Assembly (NCBI GenBank): GCA_043775055.1
Contig: JAYVSU010000068.1
Coordinates: forward strand, 1 to 52,052
DNA length: 52,052 nucleotides
Reading direction: 5' to 3'
Source: Aalborgiella sp043775055
Lineage (GTDB): Bacteria > Pseudomonadota > Gammaproteobacteria > Burkholderiales > Burkholderiaceae_C
Shown here: piece by piece, positions 13,752 through 22,708 of the stretch
Numbering within the stretch: the first letter of the stretch is position 1
How the letters are laid out: every line of letters starts with the position of its first letter
Translations under genes and position numbers: made by a program
The notes under the pieces: generated by a model
The model's database searches: none
Told to the model about the DNA's origin: nothing
The model's input: only the letters and a program-made list of their open reading frames with translations

Positions 13752-15661
13752 AGGAAGCCATCATCCACATGCACCCAAGCGGCCCCTTGGTCGCCTTGGT
13801 GGGTAACCCGAATTGTGGCAAAACGACGCTGTTTAACCTGTTGACCGGGAGCCGCCAAAAAGTCGCCAATTACGCTGGCGTGACGGTGGAGCGCAAAGAA
13901 GGGCGCTTGCAGCTGAGCTCGGGCAAACAGGTGCGGATTTTGGACTTGCCGGGCGCGTACAGCTTGTACCCGCGCTCGATGGATGAGCGCGTGACCTGCG
14001 ATGTGTTGATGGGTCGTGCGCGGGGCGAAAAGCAGCCCGATTTGGTGGTTTGCGTGGTCGATGCCACCAATCTGCGCCGTAATTTGCGTCTCGTCCTCGC
14101 CGTCAAACGCCTCGGTTTGCCATGCGTGGTAGCGCTGAACATGACCGATGTGGCCGCGCGGCGCGGCATTGTGATTGATGCTGAGAAATTGTCGCATGAG
14201 CTGGGTTTGCCAGTGGTCAACACCGTAGGTGTGCAGGTGCAGGGCGACGCTGGTTTGCGGGCCAAGCTAGAGCAAATTGATTGGCACAGAGACCAACTTG
14301 CGCATTTGAATTCAGCAGCCTTGGTGCCTGACCCATTTGATCCTCAGCATGAACCGACCGCGCATGACCACGAAACCGTGCAAACCATGTTGCAGCATTT
14401 GGGCCTAGACACGGTCTTGCCCGATGCCATGAGCGACCGGCTGGATCGCGTTTTGCTTCACCCACTGTTGGGGCCGATTATTTTGGCGGTGCTGCTGTTT
14501 TTGATTTTTCAAGCTATGTTCAGCCTCGCGGTGATTCCGATGGACGCCATCAAAGCCGCCACCGACTGGTTGGGTCAAACCGTATCAGCCGCGTTGCCTG
14601 ACAACTGGGTGCGCAGTTTGCTGGTCAACGGTGTGATCGCGGGCGCTGGCGGCGTGGTCGTCTTTTTGCCGCAGATTTTGATTTTGTTTTTCTTTATCTT
14701 GATTTTGGAAGAAACCGGCTACTTACCACGCGCCGCATTTTTGTTGGACCGCATCATGGGCTCGGTGGGTCTGTCGGGGCGCTCGTTCATCCCGTTGCTG
14801 TCTAGCTTCGCTTGCGCCATTCCCGGCATCATGGCAACCCGCACCATTGCCAACCAGCGTGACCGCATGGTCACCATCATGATTGCACCGCTGATGACCT
14901 GCTCAGCCCGTTTACCAGTCTACGCGCTGCTGATTGCGGCTTTTATCCCGAAAAAAGCGGTGTGGTTGGGCTTGGAGCTACAAGGCGTGGTGCTGTTTTT
15001 GCTTTACGTGGCGGGTATTTTGGGCGCCATGGCGGTGGCCTGGGTGCTGAAACGCTTCACCAGCGACGGCCGCCAGTTTCACCCGCTGATGATGGAATTA
15101 CCCAGCTACCACTGGCCCACGCTGCGCAATGTGTTGATTGGCCTGTGGCAGCGCGTCAGGATTTTTATGAGCCGCGTAGGCGGCGTGATTTTGGTGTTGA
15201 CGATAGCCCTGTGGTTCTTGGCCAGCTTCCCTGGTGCGCCTGCGGGGGCGACCGGTTTGCCAATTGAGTACAGCTTTGCTGGCATGTTGGGCAAAGCGCT
15301 GGCCGTTGTTTTTGCGCCGATTGGTTTTAACTGGCAAATCAGCGTCGCCTTGGTGCCCGGTTTGGCAGCGCGTGAGGTGGCGATCAGCTCCCTAGGCACC
15401 GTCTACGCCTTGTCCGCCACGGGTGAGAACGCCGCTCAAGCCTTGAGCCCGCTCATTGCCCAAAGCTGGAGCCTAGCCACTGCCTTGTCGCTCTTAGCTT
15501 GGTACGTATTCGCCCCGCAATGTTTGTCTACATTAGCAGCCGTCAAACGCGAAACCGGCAGTTGGAGAATGCCCACCATCATCGCCAGCTACCTGTTTGG
15601 ACTGGCCTATCTGGCCTCGTTCATCACCTACCGCGTCGCGGTGAGCCTCGGGTGGGGTTAG
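13748..15661 (+). CDS. feoB: Ferrous iron transport protein B
   Basis: GTP-dependent Fe(II) importer of the inner membrane. 637 aa, the shorter form common in betaproteobacteria (E. coli has 773). G1 is GNPNCGKTTLFN (residues 19-30), G2/G3 region includes YAGVTVERKEG and LDLPGAYSL, and G4 is LNMTD. The membrane domain shows the two Gate-like segments with conserved Cys: LSSFACAIPGIMATRTI and MIAPLMTCSARLPVYALL, plus GLAAREVAISSLGTVYA. No FeoC-type gene follows; the next feature is a dispersed repeat between convergent genes. Confidence 0.96.
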   Translation: MKEAIIHMHPSGPLVALVGNPNCGKTTLFNLLTGSRQKVANYAGVTVERKEGRLQLSSGKQVRILDLPGAYSLYPRSMDERVTCDVLMGRARGEKQPDLVVCVVDATNLRRNLRLVLAVKRLGLPCVVALNMTDVAARRGIVIDAEKLSHELGLPVVNTVGVQVQGDAGLRAKLEQIDWHRDQLAHLNSAALVPDPFDPQHEPTAHDHETVQTMLQHLGLDTVLPDAMSDRLDRVLLHPLLGPIILAVLLFLIFQAMFSLAVIPMDAIKAATDWLGQTVSAALPDNWVRSLLVNGVIAGAGGVVVFLPQILILFFFILILEETGYLPRAAFLLDRIMGSVGLSGRSFIPLLSSFACAIPGIMATRTIANQRDRMVTIMIAPLMTCSARLPVYALLIAAFIPKKAVWLGLELQGVVLFLLYVAGILGAMAVAWVLKRFTSDGRQFHPLMMELPSYHWPTLRNVLIGLWQRVRIFMSRVGGVILVLTIALWFLASFPGAPAGATGLPIEYSFAGMLGKALAVVFAPIGFNWQISVALVPGLAAREVAISSLGTVYALSATGENAAQALSPLIAQSWSLATALSLLAWYVFAPQCLSTLAAVKRETGSWRMPTIIASYLFGLAYLASFITYRVAVSLGWG

Positions 15662-15680
15662 AAGTTGGTTTTATAGGTTA

Positions 15681-15738
15681 TTTTGGACTCTAGCCGGCGT
15701 ATTTATTGCCTAATATGCTATTGATAATATAGCAAAAT
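15681..15738 (+). repeat. Dispersed repeat copy f
   Basis: TTTTGGACTCTAGCCGGCG, TATTTATTGCC, TAATATGCTATTGATAATA, then TAGCAAAATC. TGCTAT and ATAGCA form a short hairpin. It lies between the converging feoB and GNAT genes and abuts the GNAT stop codon. Confidence 0.8.
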
Positions 15739-16194
15739 CTATAATTCCTGTGTCATGCACACGCTGAATGGATCTACCGCATAACCTGCAAACGGCGGGC
15801 AAACCGTAAAACCAAAATCCGAATACATCTTGCGTGCGGGCTCAAATCCGGCCATAGAACCAGTTTCCAAACTCAGCCGCGTGTAGCCACGGCTTTGGGC
15901 CTCGCTGATGATGTGTTGCAACAGCGCTTTGGCTACGCCTTTGCGCAGGTGTTTGGCGGAGGTTCGCATTGATTTCAGCTCGCCGTGCGTTGCGTCTAGC
16001 TCTTTCAAAGCGCCACAAGCCATTAAATCTGAACTTTCCCAAACCGTCCAAAACGTGATACCAGGCTGGCGCAGCGCGGCTAAATCGAGTGCATGGACGC
16101 TTTCTGGCGGCGACAGTGCACGCATACCGGCGAGGTGCTCTTGCAGCAGGGCGTAGATTTCAGGGCCGGCGAGGTCGTCAACTTTAATATGCAT
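15739..16194 (-). CDS. GNAT family N-acetyltransferase
   Basis: 151 aa. The acetyl-CoA binding motif is seen as MRTSAKHLRKGVAKALLQHI (about residues 75-94), where (R/Q)xxGxA is present as RKGVA. It is followed by AQSRGYTRLSLETGS and the FEPARKMYSDFGFTVCPPF segment, typical of the YsnE/PaiA-like subgroup. The substrate cannot be read from the sequence. Single gene convergent with feoB; no clear ribosome site before the ATG. Confidence 0.88.
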   Translation of the reverse strand: MHIKVDDLAGPEIYALLQEHLAGMRALSPPESVHALDLAALRQPGITFWTVWESSDLMACGALKELDATHGELKSMRTSAKHLRKGVAKALLQHIISEAQSRGYTRLSLETGSMAGFEPARKMYSDFGFTVCPPFAGYAVDPFSVCMTQEL

Positions 16195-16230
16195 GGCTAA
16201 AGTCTATTTCAAACTTATTTGAAACCAAAT

Positions 16231-17454
16231 CTATAAATCAAACGCCCGCTGCACAAACCAGTACAAGGCCAGCAATGCGATCAGAGCAGAGCCCCATTTG
16301 AAGACATTGACTTGGTAGAACTTGGTTTTGCGTAGCCAGAAAGCCAGCGGCAAAAACACCGCGACGATGGCGAGCTGGCCGCCTTCGATGCCGATGTTGA
16401 AGCCGACCAGGGCGGTGATCAGCGCGTTTTGTGGCAAACCGAGGTCGGCCAGCACGGAGGCGAAGCCGAAGCCGTGGATCAAACCGAAGCCAAATGCCAT
16501 GACCCAGCGCTTGCTGTCCACCACGCCACGGATGTTTTGCACGGCCGCCACGATGATGGACGCAGCAATAGCAGACTCCACCCAGCGCGACGGCAGGCTG
16601 ACCACGCCCAGCGCGGCCAAACTCAGGGTGATGGAGTGGGCGAGGGTGAAGGCGGTGACGACTTTGAGTACCTCCTTGAGCGCGGCAATAAACGATGGCG
16701 CGGGCTGGATAAGTGTGACTTTTTTGGCATTTTCACCCATCTTTTTGCTGAAAATCAGTACCGCTGGCAACAGCAGCGACAGCAAAAAGAGGATGTGGTC
16801 ATAGCCGATCCAGATGTGAAAAGCGCCCTCAACCACGTATTGCTGGAAGGTTTCCCACGCGCTGGGCGCTTGGAGTGGCAATTTTTGAGTCGCAGTTTCT
16901 GTGCCCAAAATAACAGACAAAGCTTCTTTTTCACCGGGAGCCAGCCATTGCACCAAGCCGCGATGTGATGGGTCAACATCAAACAACAGCGAGTATTTGA
17001 CCTGCAAAGCCTCTGTCAATGCTTCTTTTTTATCAGCGCCGCAAGCCGCCGTCAAACTCAGCACGGCGTAGGTGCCGTCGCTGTGTTTGTCCAGTTGCAT
17101 GGGGGCGGCGGTGGTCAAAGCGCAGGGTTTGTCTTTGTGAGACAGCACCAAGTTGGTGGTGGCGTACTTGGTGATGTCGTCGGCTCGGGCGCGGACTTCG
17201 CCCCAAGTCAATGCGCCGTCGTTGTCGCGGTCCAGCTGCAATACGTAGTCCAAGTCGCGCAGGGCGATGTCCCAACGCACGGTGACGTCGGAGCCACCCG
17301 CTTGGGCGCTCATAGTCAAATAACTGTCACTCGGTTTGTGGGCGAATGCTGATGTTGATAAAAATGATAGCAAACAAATGAATAAATACGCCGGCCAAAG
17401 GCGAAAATTGATGGTTTTTGAGCTGTTTAGTTTGTTTGAGTGAAAAGAAGCCAT
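16231..17454 (-). CDS. HupE/UreJ family membrane protein with periplasmic N-domain
   Basis: 407 aa. A signal peptide (core PAYLFICLLSFLSTSAFA, residues 21-38) leads to a periplasmic domain of about 160 residues that contains LDRDNDGALTWGEV (about 74-87), an EF-hand-like loop. The C-terminal half has about six membrane helices with HIWIGYDHILFLLSLLLPAV and AHSITLSLAALGV, the histidine-rich motif of the HupE/UreJ_2 family, members of which are proposed to import nickel or other metals. GGAGG lies 6 bases before the ATG, and the start overlaps the stop of the upstream TPR gene (TAATG), so the two are coupled. The signal-peptide core is encoded by a dispersed repeat (17357-17408). Confidence 0.88.
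   Translation of the reverse strand: MASFHSNKLNSSKTINFRLWPAYLFICLLSFLSTSAFAHKPSDSYLTMSAQAGGSDVTVRWDIALRDLDYVLQLDRDNDGALTWGEVRARADDITKYATTNLVLSHKDKPCALTTAAPMQLDKHSDGTYAVLSLTAACGADKKEALTEALQVKYSLLFDVDPSHRGLVQWLAPGEKEALSVILGTETATQKLPLQAPSAWETFQQYVVEGAFHIWIGYDHILFLLSLLLPAVLIFSKKMGENAKKVTLIQPAPSFIAALKEVLKVVTAFTLAHSITLSLAALGVVSLPSRWVESAIAASIIVAAVQNIRGVVDSKRWVMAFGFGLIHGFGFASVLADLGLPQNALITALVGFNIGIEGGQLAIVAVFLPLAFWLRKTKFYQVNVFKWGSALIALLALYWFVQRAFDL
17357..17408 (-). repeat. Dispersed repeat copy g, forming the signal peptide of the HupE-like protein
   Basis: On the minus strand: CGCCTTTGGCCGGCGTATTT, ATTCATTTGTTTGCTATC, ATTTTTATC. Unlike the copies in lpxK, xseA and sbcB it is read in its forward direction, as RLWPAYLFICLLSFLS, residues 18-33 of the gene product. 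Confidence 0.75.
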
Positions 17455-18686
17455 TATTTGCCTCCTTTCAGCGTCAATTGCGCCGCAAGCTCGGCTATGT
17501 GTCCATCTTCATACTTGTTTTGCTTAAACCACGTCAAAGCTGGCTCTGCGGCGGCTGCATCGTTGGCAGCTAGTGCGGTGCGCAGCAGCACTTCAGCGTC
17601 ACGCGGTTCTTTTTGCAGTTTGTAGTTGTTGGCAGCCAAGGCGAGTGCTTTTTTCGGGTTGTTTTCAATGTCCAGCTCAAAACGCGCCGCCTCTTGCTCA
17701 TGCAGGCGGTCGCCGCGCTTGGCAGCTTCAACAAAGCGGTCGCGCAGGCTACTGGCCCAATCAGCTGCTTTTTTATGGTTGGTCGCTTTGCCAGCCAGCG
17801 CCAAGCGCAGCAGCAAAATGTCAGAGCGCTCCCAGTCCGCCAGCAGCGTAATCACCGCTTCAGGCTTCTTTTTTTGCAGCAAAAAGTCGGCATATGCGCC
17901 GAGTAAAAACTGATCCGTCACGCCCAGTTTCAAGGCGCGTTGAAAGTAAGCCTCAGCGTCGTCAAAGCGTTTCAGGCGGTTCGCCATCTCGGCCAAGCGG
18001 GTTAGTTCCCACAATTGCAGCTCTGGGGCAGCGTTAGGCTCAGCCTTTAACGCTGCATTCAAGGTGTCAAAAGCGCTTTGCAATTCTCCCGTGGTGGCAC
18101 GTATGTATTGCGTGCAACCGGCTGAGAACAGAGGCGTCGTCAATGGTTTAAGCGCATCACATTCAGCCTGCGCCTTGGCGTAATTGGCCTGCACCATGTG
18201 GATGGCAGCGCGCCAAGCCATGGCATCGGGCGATTTGGGGTCGGCCAAACTCGCTTTGTCCAAACTACTCAGCGCGCCGTCAAAGTTGTGGCTGTATTGC
18301 TGCAACATACCTTTGATTTGCCAATATGACGCAGTTAGACCGGCGTTGCTTGCAGGAGCAGCTTTGTCCAAAGGCGTAAGCGCCGCAGATGCATACCCCA
18401 CATAACGCGGGTCGCCCTGCGCCATCGACAAGTCAAAGTAGCGCCGCGCAATCTCAATCCGCAGCGCCACGTCGTCCGGCTTGGCCTCCAGCTGTTTGCG
18501 CAGCGACTGCAAGCGCCGCGCGGACGGGTCAGTCGCACTCAGCGGCAGCCGCTCAACGACGTCGCTGTCGTTGGCAGGGGTGAACGGTGCTGCTTGGGCG
18601 TTGGCAGCAAAAAGCTCTGCGGTTGTCGCAATCAAAACGGTGATTAGCCGTGCTGCGGGAAATGGGGAGCGTAGGGATAAAAACAT
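17454..18686 (-). CDS. Exported TPR protein
   Basis: 410 aa from ATG 18686 (a TTG at 18704 is possible). A signal peptide (ARLITVLIATTAELFAANAQA) is followed by repeated helix pairs of TPR type, for example ALRIEIARRYFDLSMAQGD, ALSSLDKASLADPKSPDAMAW, and DDAEAYFQRALKLGVTDQFL. Such proteins are protein-protein interaction scaffolds; the partner is not evident. Its stop shares a base with the start of the HupE/UreJ-like gene, so the two may act together, for example in metal uptake or assembly at the periplasmic face (inference). AGGGAG directly abuts the ATG, unusually close. Confidence 0.82.
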   Translation of the reverse strand: MFLSLRSPFPAARLITVLIATTAELFAANAQAAPFTPANDSDVVERLPLSATDPSARRLQSLRKQLEAKPDDVALRIEIARRYFDLSMAQGDPRYVGYASAALTPLDKAAPASNAGLTASYWQIKGMLQQYSHNFDGALSSLDKASLADPKSPDAMAWRAAIHMVQANYAKAQAECDALKPLTTPLFSAGCTQYIRATTGELQSAFDTLNAALKAEPNAAPELQLWELTRLAEMANRLKRFDDAEAYFQRALKLGVTDQFLLGAYADFLLQKKKPEAVITLLADWERSDILLLRLALAGKATNHKKAADWASSLRDRFVEAAKRGDRLHEQEAARFELDIENNPKKALALAANNYKLQKEPRDAEVLLRTALAANDAAAAEPALTWFKQNKYEDGHIAELAAQLTLKGGK

Positions 18687-18761
18687 CTCCCTATTGTCGC
18701 TCAATCATGTGGCTTGATTGATTTGATAGCTTAGCGCAATGGGGTTACGCGCTGACCAAGC

Positions 18762-19316
18762 CTAATTCACATGCATGGCGCGTTGAAACGTGATTTGTTC
18801 GCTAGGGACTGCTTGAATCGGCGAGCCGTGGTTGTCCAATTTGGGTAATATGTTGTTGAGGTGTTTGCGAATGCTATGTGCAGTCGCATAACTATTGTCA
18901 TTGGTGGTGTGCGCATCATTGGCAAGGGTGACGACGTAGCCTAATGCCGCCGCACTGCGCACCGTGCTGTCTACGCACATTTCACTGGCAAAACCGCAGA
19001 CCACCAGATGCTTTACTGCTAATGATTGCAGCAAGCTGTGCAAATCTGTTCGTAAAAAAGCGTCGGGCATGGTTTTGCGAACACGAAGATCAGTTGCTTG
19101 CGTGTGCAAGCGCTCCGAAAGTTGCCAACGCTTGCTTTCAAAATTGAGGTTTAGAGAGGCACTTTCATGCTGAATCAAAACGACTGGTTGGCCCAGCATT
19201 CGCGCACGGGCAGTGAGCTGGTTGATACGCTCAATGACACCGTCGGCCTCAAACGGCTGCGGTTCGAGGTCAAAAAAACCTTGTTGAACGTCAATGACAA
19301 GAAGGGCAGTGTTCAT
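18762..19316 (-). CDS. Isochorismatase-like cysteine hydrolase
   Basis: 184 aa from MNTALLVIDVQQGFFD. The catalytic triad of the family can be placed: Asp in LLVIDVQQGF (residue 9), Lys in LRVRKTMPDAFLRT (about 88), and Cys in LVVCGFASEMCVDSTVRSA (about 122), followed by the usual ALGYVVTLANDAHTT. Members hydrolyse isochorismate, nicotinamide or N-carbamoyl amides; the substrate is not determined by these motifs. The frame extends upstream to 19373, but the family starts at the residues given. Two palindromes lie 70-100 bp upstream. Confidence 0.88.
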   Translation of the reverse strand: MNTALLVIDVQQGFFDLEPQPFEADGVIERINQLTARARMLGQPVVLIQHESASLNLNFESKRWQLSERLHTQATDLRVRKTMPDAFLRTDLHSLLQSLAVKHLVVCGFASEMCVDSTVRSAAALGYVVTLANDAHTTNDNSYATAHSIRKHLNNILPKLDNHGSPIQAVPSEQITFQRAMHVN

Positions 19317-19382
19317 CTGACGGCGGCAGATCGCAATGAAGGGTTCACAAGCACTCCTCAAACAAGTTTGCAACTTCTACAG

Positions 19383-19420
19383 CGTGAAATATTTCACGTA
19401 TAACTATTATTATTATAGTT
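19383..19420. promoter_or_regulatory. Paired palindromes upstream of the isochorismatase-like gene
   Basis: CGTGAAATATTTCACG (19383-19398) is a perfect 16-bp palindrome. Three bases later AACTAT (19402-19407) and ATAGTT (19415-19420) flank TATTATT. Both lie in the 232-bp gap between the hydrolase and the GST gene, in the expected promoter region of the hydrolase. Candidate operator for an unknown regulator. Confidence 0.5.
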
Positions 19421-19466
19421 TATATCACAAGTTGTTACATAAAGTTAACACTTTGCTTGTAAATAA

Positions 19467-19511
19467 ACTTGATAGCAAGCTATTGAATAAGTATGCCGAC
19501 TCTAGGAGTTT
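19467..19511 (-). repeat. Dispersed repeat copy h
   Basis: Diverged copy on the minus strand. In plus-strand order: AACTTGATAGCAAGCTATTG, AATAAGTATGCCGAC, TCTAGGAG. It keeps the AATAGC(T)TGCTAT arm and the GTATTTATT-like core with changes (GTCGGCATACTTATT). Intergenic, upstream of the isochorismatase-like gene. Confidence 0.6.
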
Positions 19512-19548
19512 TGAGGTGAAAAGGACATGAAACTGGTAATATTCACAT

Positions 19549-20190
19549 CTACTGCTTCGGCAATATGCGCTGACCAGGCAGGATGTCATACGGATTTGCC
19601 CAGCCCGGAATGGCCTGAACGCGGCTCAACCAAGCGCCGATGTTGGGAAAGCGCTGGATGAACTCGTAGCCGCTTTCTTCAAGCGGGTAAAACAGATAGC
19701 CGCACAGTGATATATCGGCAATCGTCGGCCCATCACCCACCATGAAGCTGCGGCCAACGAGGTGTTTGTTGACGATGCCAAACGCGTTGTCCAGCCTGCC
19801 CCGCAGCCACGCCATCACCGCAGGCTCTGGAGCGGTCGGGCTAAACGCCTTCATGAAGCGGTAGGTGGCGAGGTAGCTGGTGAACTTGTGGTTATCAAAC
19901 AGCAGCCAGCGCAGCACCTCCAGCTTGTCGTCCTCGGTTGTGCCCCCAAAAGCACCATGTTTCTTGGCCAAATAGCTCAAAATCGCGCCAGACTGCGTCA
20001 TCCGCCGCCCCTCAAACGCCAAAACTGGCACTTCTCCCATCTCATTGGCCTGCTCGCGCCAATCGTCCGTCCGCGTCTCACCATTCATAAAGTCCACAAA
20101 CACCGGCTCCCAAGGCTGATTCAGCGCCCGCAGCAAAAAAGCGACTTTGAACGTGTTGCCAGATTGGCAGAAACCGTGGAGTTGGTACAT
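19549..20190 (-). CDS. Glutathione S-transferase family protein
   Basis: 213 aa from MYQLHGFCQSGNTFKVAFLL. The N-terminal thioredoxin fold (residues 1-78) has the GEVPVLAFEGRRMTQSGAIL segment, whose Pro and Gln-Ser contact glutathione, and the CQSGN stretch at residues 8-12 near the active site. The C-terminal helical domain contains the conserved VGDGPTIADISLCGYL. Substrate unknown. AGAG lies 5-6 bases before the ATG. Single gene between two dispersed-repeat copies. Confidence 0.92.
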   Translation of the reverse strand: MYQLHGFCQSGNTFKVAFLLRALNQPWEPVFVDFMNGETRTDDWREQANEMGEVPVLAFEGRRMTQSGAILSYLAKKHGAFGGTTEDDKLEVLRWLLFDNHKFTSYLATYRFMKAFSPTAPEPAVMAWLRGRLDNAFGIVNKHLVGRSFMVGDGPTIADISLCGYLFYPLEESGYEFIQRFPNIGAWLSRVQAIPGWANPYDILPGQRILPKQ

Positions 20191-20222
20191 GGTGGCTCTT
20201 GTTGTTGAAATGAACAAAATTA

Positions 20223-20285
20223 AGGCATTTTTTGTCTGTAGACAGCGTATTTGTTGTTTAATTAGCTATAAAAAAAATAGCAAAT
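20223..20285 (+). repeat. Dispersed repeat copy i
   Basis: GGCATTTTTTGTCTGTAGAC, AGCGTATTTGTTG, TTTAATTAGCTATAAA, then AAAAATAGCAAATA. GCTAT and ATAGC form a hairpin. Lies between the GST gene and the DUF853 gene and abuts the latter's stop codon. Confidence 0.75.
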
Positions 20286-20286
20286 A

Positions 20287-21825
20287 TCAGCGTTTCCCGC
20301 CAAAAATACCACCCAACACCCCACGAATAATCTGCCGTCCGACCGAGCTGCCAATGCTACGCACGGCGGATTTGGCCATGGTTTGGGCTAGGCCATCGTG
20401 TTGACCACCGCGTGGGCCGGTTTTGCCGAAGAGCACGTCATTCAAGCTGCCCATGAGGCCACCGGTGGCATCTTTTGCGGCTTCAAACGTTGATTTGCCT
20501 GAAGCGGCGGGGTCGTTTGCGCCGTCTTGACGCTCTTGGACGCGGCCTTTGATTTTTTCGAAGGCGGATTCGCGGTCAATGGTTTTTTCGTAAGCACCAG
20601 CGACGATGGAGTTAGCCATCAAAGTTAAGCGCTGCTCTTGCGTGATGGGGCCGATTTTGGATGCTGGCGGCAGCACGTATACGCGCTCGGTCACGCTGGG
20701 GCGGCCTTTTTCGTCTAGAAAGCTGACCAGGGCTTCACCGACTTCCAGTTCGGTGATGGCGGTCAAAATGTCGATTTTCGGGTTTTGCCGCATGGTGCTG
20801 GCAGTTGCTTTGACGGCTTCTTGGTCGCGCGGGGTGTAGGCGCGCAGGGCGTGTTGCACGCGGTTGCCGAGCTGGGCGAGCACGGAATCAGGAATATCCA
20901 GCGGGTTTTGCGTCACAAAATAGACGCCCACGCCTTTGGAGCGAACGAGGCGCACGACGAGTTCGATGCGTTCCAACAGCACTTTGGGCGCATCGGTGAA
21001 GAGCAAATGCGCTTCGTCGAAGAAAAACACCAGCTTGGGCTGATCCAAATCGCCCACTTCGGGTAGAGTTTCAAACAATTCGCTCAGCATCCACAGCAAA
21101 AATGTGGCGTACAGGCGGGGGGAGGTGAGCAGTTTGTCGGCCGCCAAGATGTTGATGATGCCTTTGCCATTCGCGTCCGTTTGCATGAAATCGGCGATGT
21201 TGAGCATGGGCTCGCCAAAGAACTTATCGCCGCCTTGCGCCTCGGTTTGCAGCAGGCCACGCTGAATCGCGCCTATGCTGGCTGGGCTGATGTTGCCGTA
21301 GGAGGTGGTGTAGTCGCTGGCGTTGTCGCCAATGGCTTGGCACATGGCGCGCAGGTCTTTCATGTCCAACAGCAGCATGCCTTGGTCGTCCGCGATTTTG
21401 AAGACCAGTTGCAGCACGCCAGCCTGCGTTTCGTTCAGATTCAGCATGCGGCTGAGCAATAGAGGCCCAAGGTCACTAATCGTGGCACGAACGGGGTGGC
21501 CTTGCTCGCCAAAAACGTCCCACAGCGTGCTGGGGAAGGCTTTGAAATCTGGCGTGGCGATGCCGCGTTCTTGGATGACTTTGGCGAGTTTGTCGCTGAA
21601 TCCGCCCACTTGCGAGATGCCGGATAAATCGCCTTTGACGTCTGCCATGAAAACGGGCACACCGAGTTTTGAGAAGCCCTCTGCCATCGTCTGCAGGGTG
21701 ATGGTTTTACCCGTACCGGTTGCACCGGTGATCAAACCGTGGCGATTGGCCTTGTCGGGGCGTAAAAAGCACTGAATATTGTTACCGGCGGTAGTATTTT
21801 GGGCGATTAAGATGGGTTCGGACAT
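20287..21825 (-). CDS. DUF853 (YjgR-like) HerA-type ATPase
   Basis: 512 aa. Walker A is GATGTGKT (about residues 34-41), Walker B is KLVFFFDEAHLLF (about 263-275), with a sensor/arginine-finger-like region VYFVTQNPLDIPDSVLAQLG. The overall layout matches the DUF853 group of HerA/FtsK-like P-loop ATPases, represented by E. coli YjgR, whose role is not established. GAGGTG lies 4 bases before the ATG. Divergent from yebC; the C-terminal 60 residues are Gly-rich (GGQHDG, GIFGGKR). Confidence 0.9.
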   Translation of the reverse strand: MSEPILIAQNTTAGNNIQCFLRPDKANRHGLITGATGTGKTITLQTMAEGFSKLGVPVFMADVKGDLSGISQVGGFSDKLAKVIQERGIATPDFKAFPSTLWDVFGEQGHPVRATISDLGPLLLSRMLNLNETQAGVLQLVFKIADDQGMLLLDMKDLRAMCQAIGDNASDYTTSYGNISPASIGAIQRGLLQTEAQGGDKFFGEPMLNIADFMQTDANGKGIINILAADKLLTSPRLYATFLLWMLSELFETLPEVGDLDQPKLVFFFDEAHLLFTDAPKVLLERIELVVRLVRSKGVGVYFVTQNPLDIPDSVLAQLGNRVQHALRAYTPRDQEAVKATASTMRQNPKIDILTAITELEVGEALVSFLDEKGRPSVTERVYVLPPASKIGPITQEQRLTLMANSIVAGAYEKTIDRESAFEKIKGRVQERQDGANDPAASGKSTFEAAKDATGGLMGSLNDVLFGKTGPRGGQHDGLAQTMAKSAVRSIGSSVGRQIIRGVLGGIFGGKR

Positions 21826-21925
21826 GTAACACCTCTATAACAAGAGAAAAGCCATATTGAAAAGTACAATCAAAGCATAGCTTAAACGTAAAAATCAGAG
21901 AAATTCGAGAAAAAGAGATACCAGT

Positions 21926-22651
21926 ATGGCCGGACACAGCAAATGGGCAAATATTCAGCACCGCAAGGGGCGTCAAGACGAGAAGCGTCAACGCATCTGG
22001 ACGCGGGTGATGCGCGAGATCATGGTCGCAGCGCGATTGGGCGGTGGCGACATGAGCGCCAATCCGCGCCTGCGTCTGGCCATAGAGAAAGCCAAAGCGG
22101 CCAACATGCCGGCTGAAAACGTCAAACGCGGCGTTGATAAAGCCACGGGCAACTTAGAGGGCGTGAATTACATCGAAATCCGCTACGAAGGCTACGGCAT
22201 TGGCGGCGCGGCGATTATTGTGGACTGCATGACGGACAACCGCTTTCGTACCGTGGCCGAGGTGCGCAACGCCTTCAGCCGTTACGGCGGCACCATGGGC
22301 GCGGAGGGCGCGGTGGCGTTCCAGTTCAAACACTGTGGTCAGCTGATTTTTGCACCCGGTACGGATGAAGATAAGTTGATGGAAGCGGCGCTGGATGCTG
22401 GCGCTGAAGATGTGATCACCGATGACGATGGCGCTATTGAGGTGCTGACATCGTTCCCAGATTACGAAAAAGTCAAAAATGCGATTGAAACGGCTGGCTT
22501 TAAGCCTGAGATGGCCGAAATCACCATGCGGCCCAACACCATGGCTGAACTTAATTCTGAAGACAGCGCCAAGATGCAACGTCTCTTGGACGCGCTAGAA
22601 GACTTGGACGACACGCAAGAGGTGTTTCATAACGCGTCGCTGTCTGAGTAA
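21926..22651 (+). CDS. yebC: YebC/PmpR family protein
   Basis: 241 aa, typical length. Opens with MAGHSKWANIQHRKGRQDEK, the family hallmark, and contains NIPAENVKRGVDKATG-type sequence (here NMPAENVKRGVDKATG), VDCMTDNRFRTVAEVRN and the C-terminal LDALEDLDDTQEVFHNA. Long described as transcriptional regulators; recent work on YebC supports a role in translating proline-rich or other stalling sequences. Followed by purD after 57 bp. Confidence 0.96.
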   Translation: MAGHSKWANIQHRKGRQDEKRQRIWTRVMREIMVAARLGGGDMSANPRLRLAIEKAKAANMPAENVKRGVDKATGNLEGVNYIEIRYEGYGIGGAAIIVDCMTDNRFRTVAEVRNAFSRYGGTMGAEGAVAFQFKHCGQLIFAPGTDEDKLMEAALDAGAEDVITDDDGAIEVLTSFPDYEKVKNAIETAGFKPEMAEITMRPNTMAELNSEDSAKMQRLLDALEDLDDTQEVFHNASLSE

Positions 22652-22708
22652 ATTTAGCGCGAATTTAGCTCGAATTTACCCCAATTGCTCTGAATATTGA
22701 AAGCTTGA

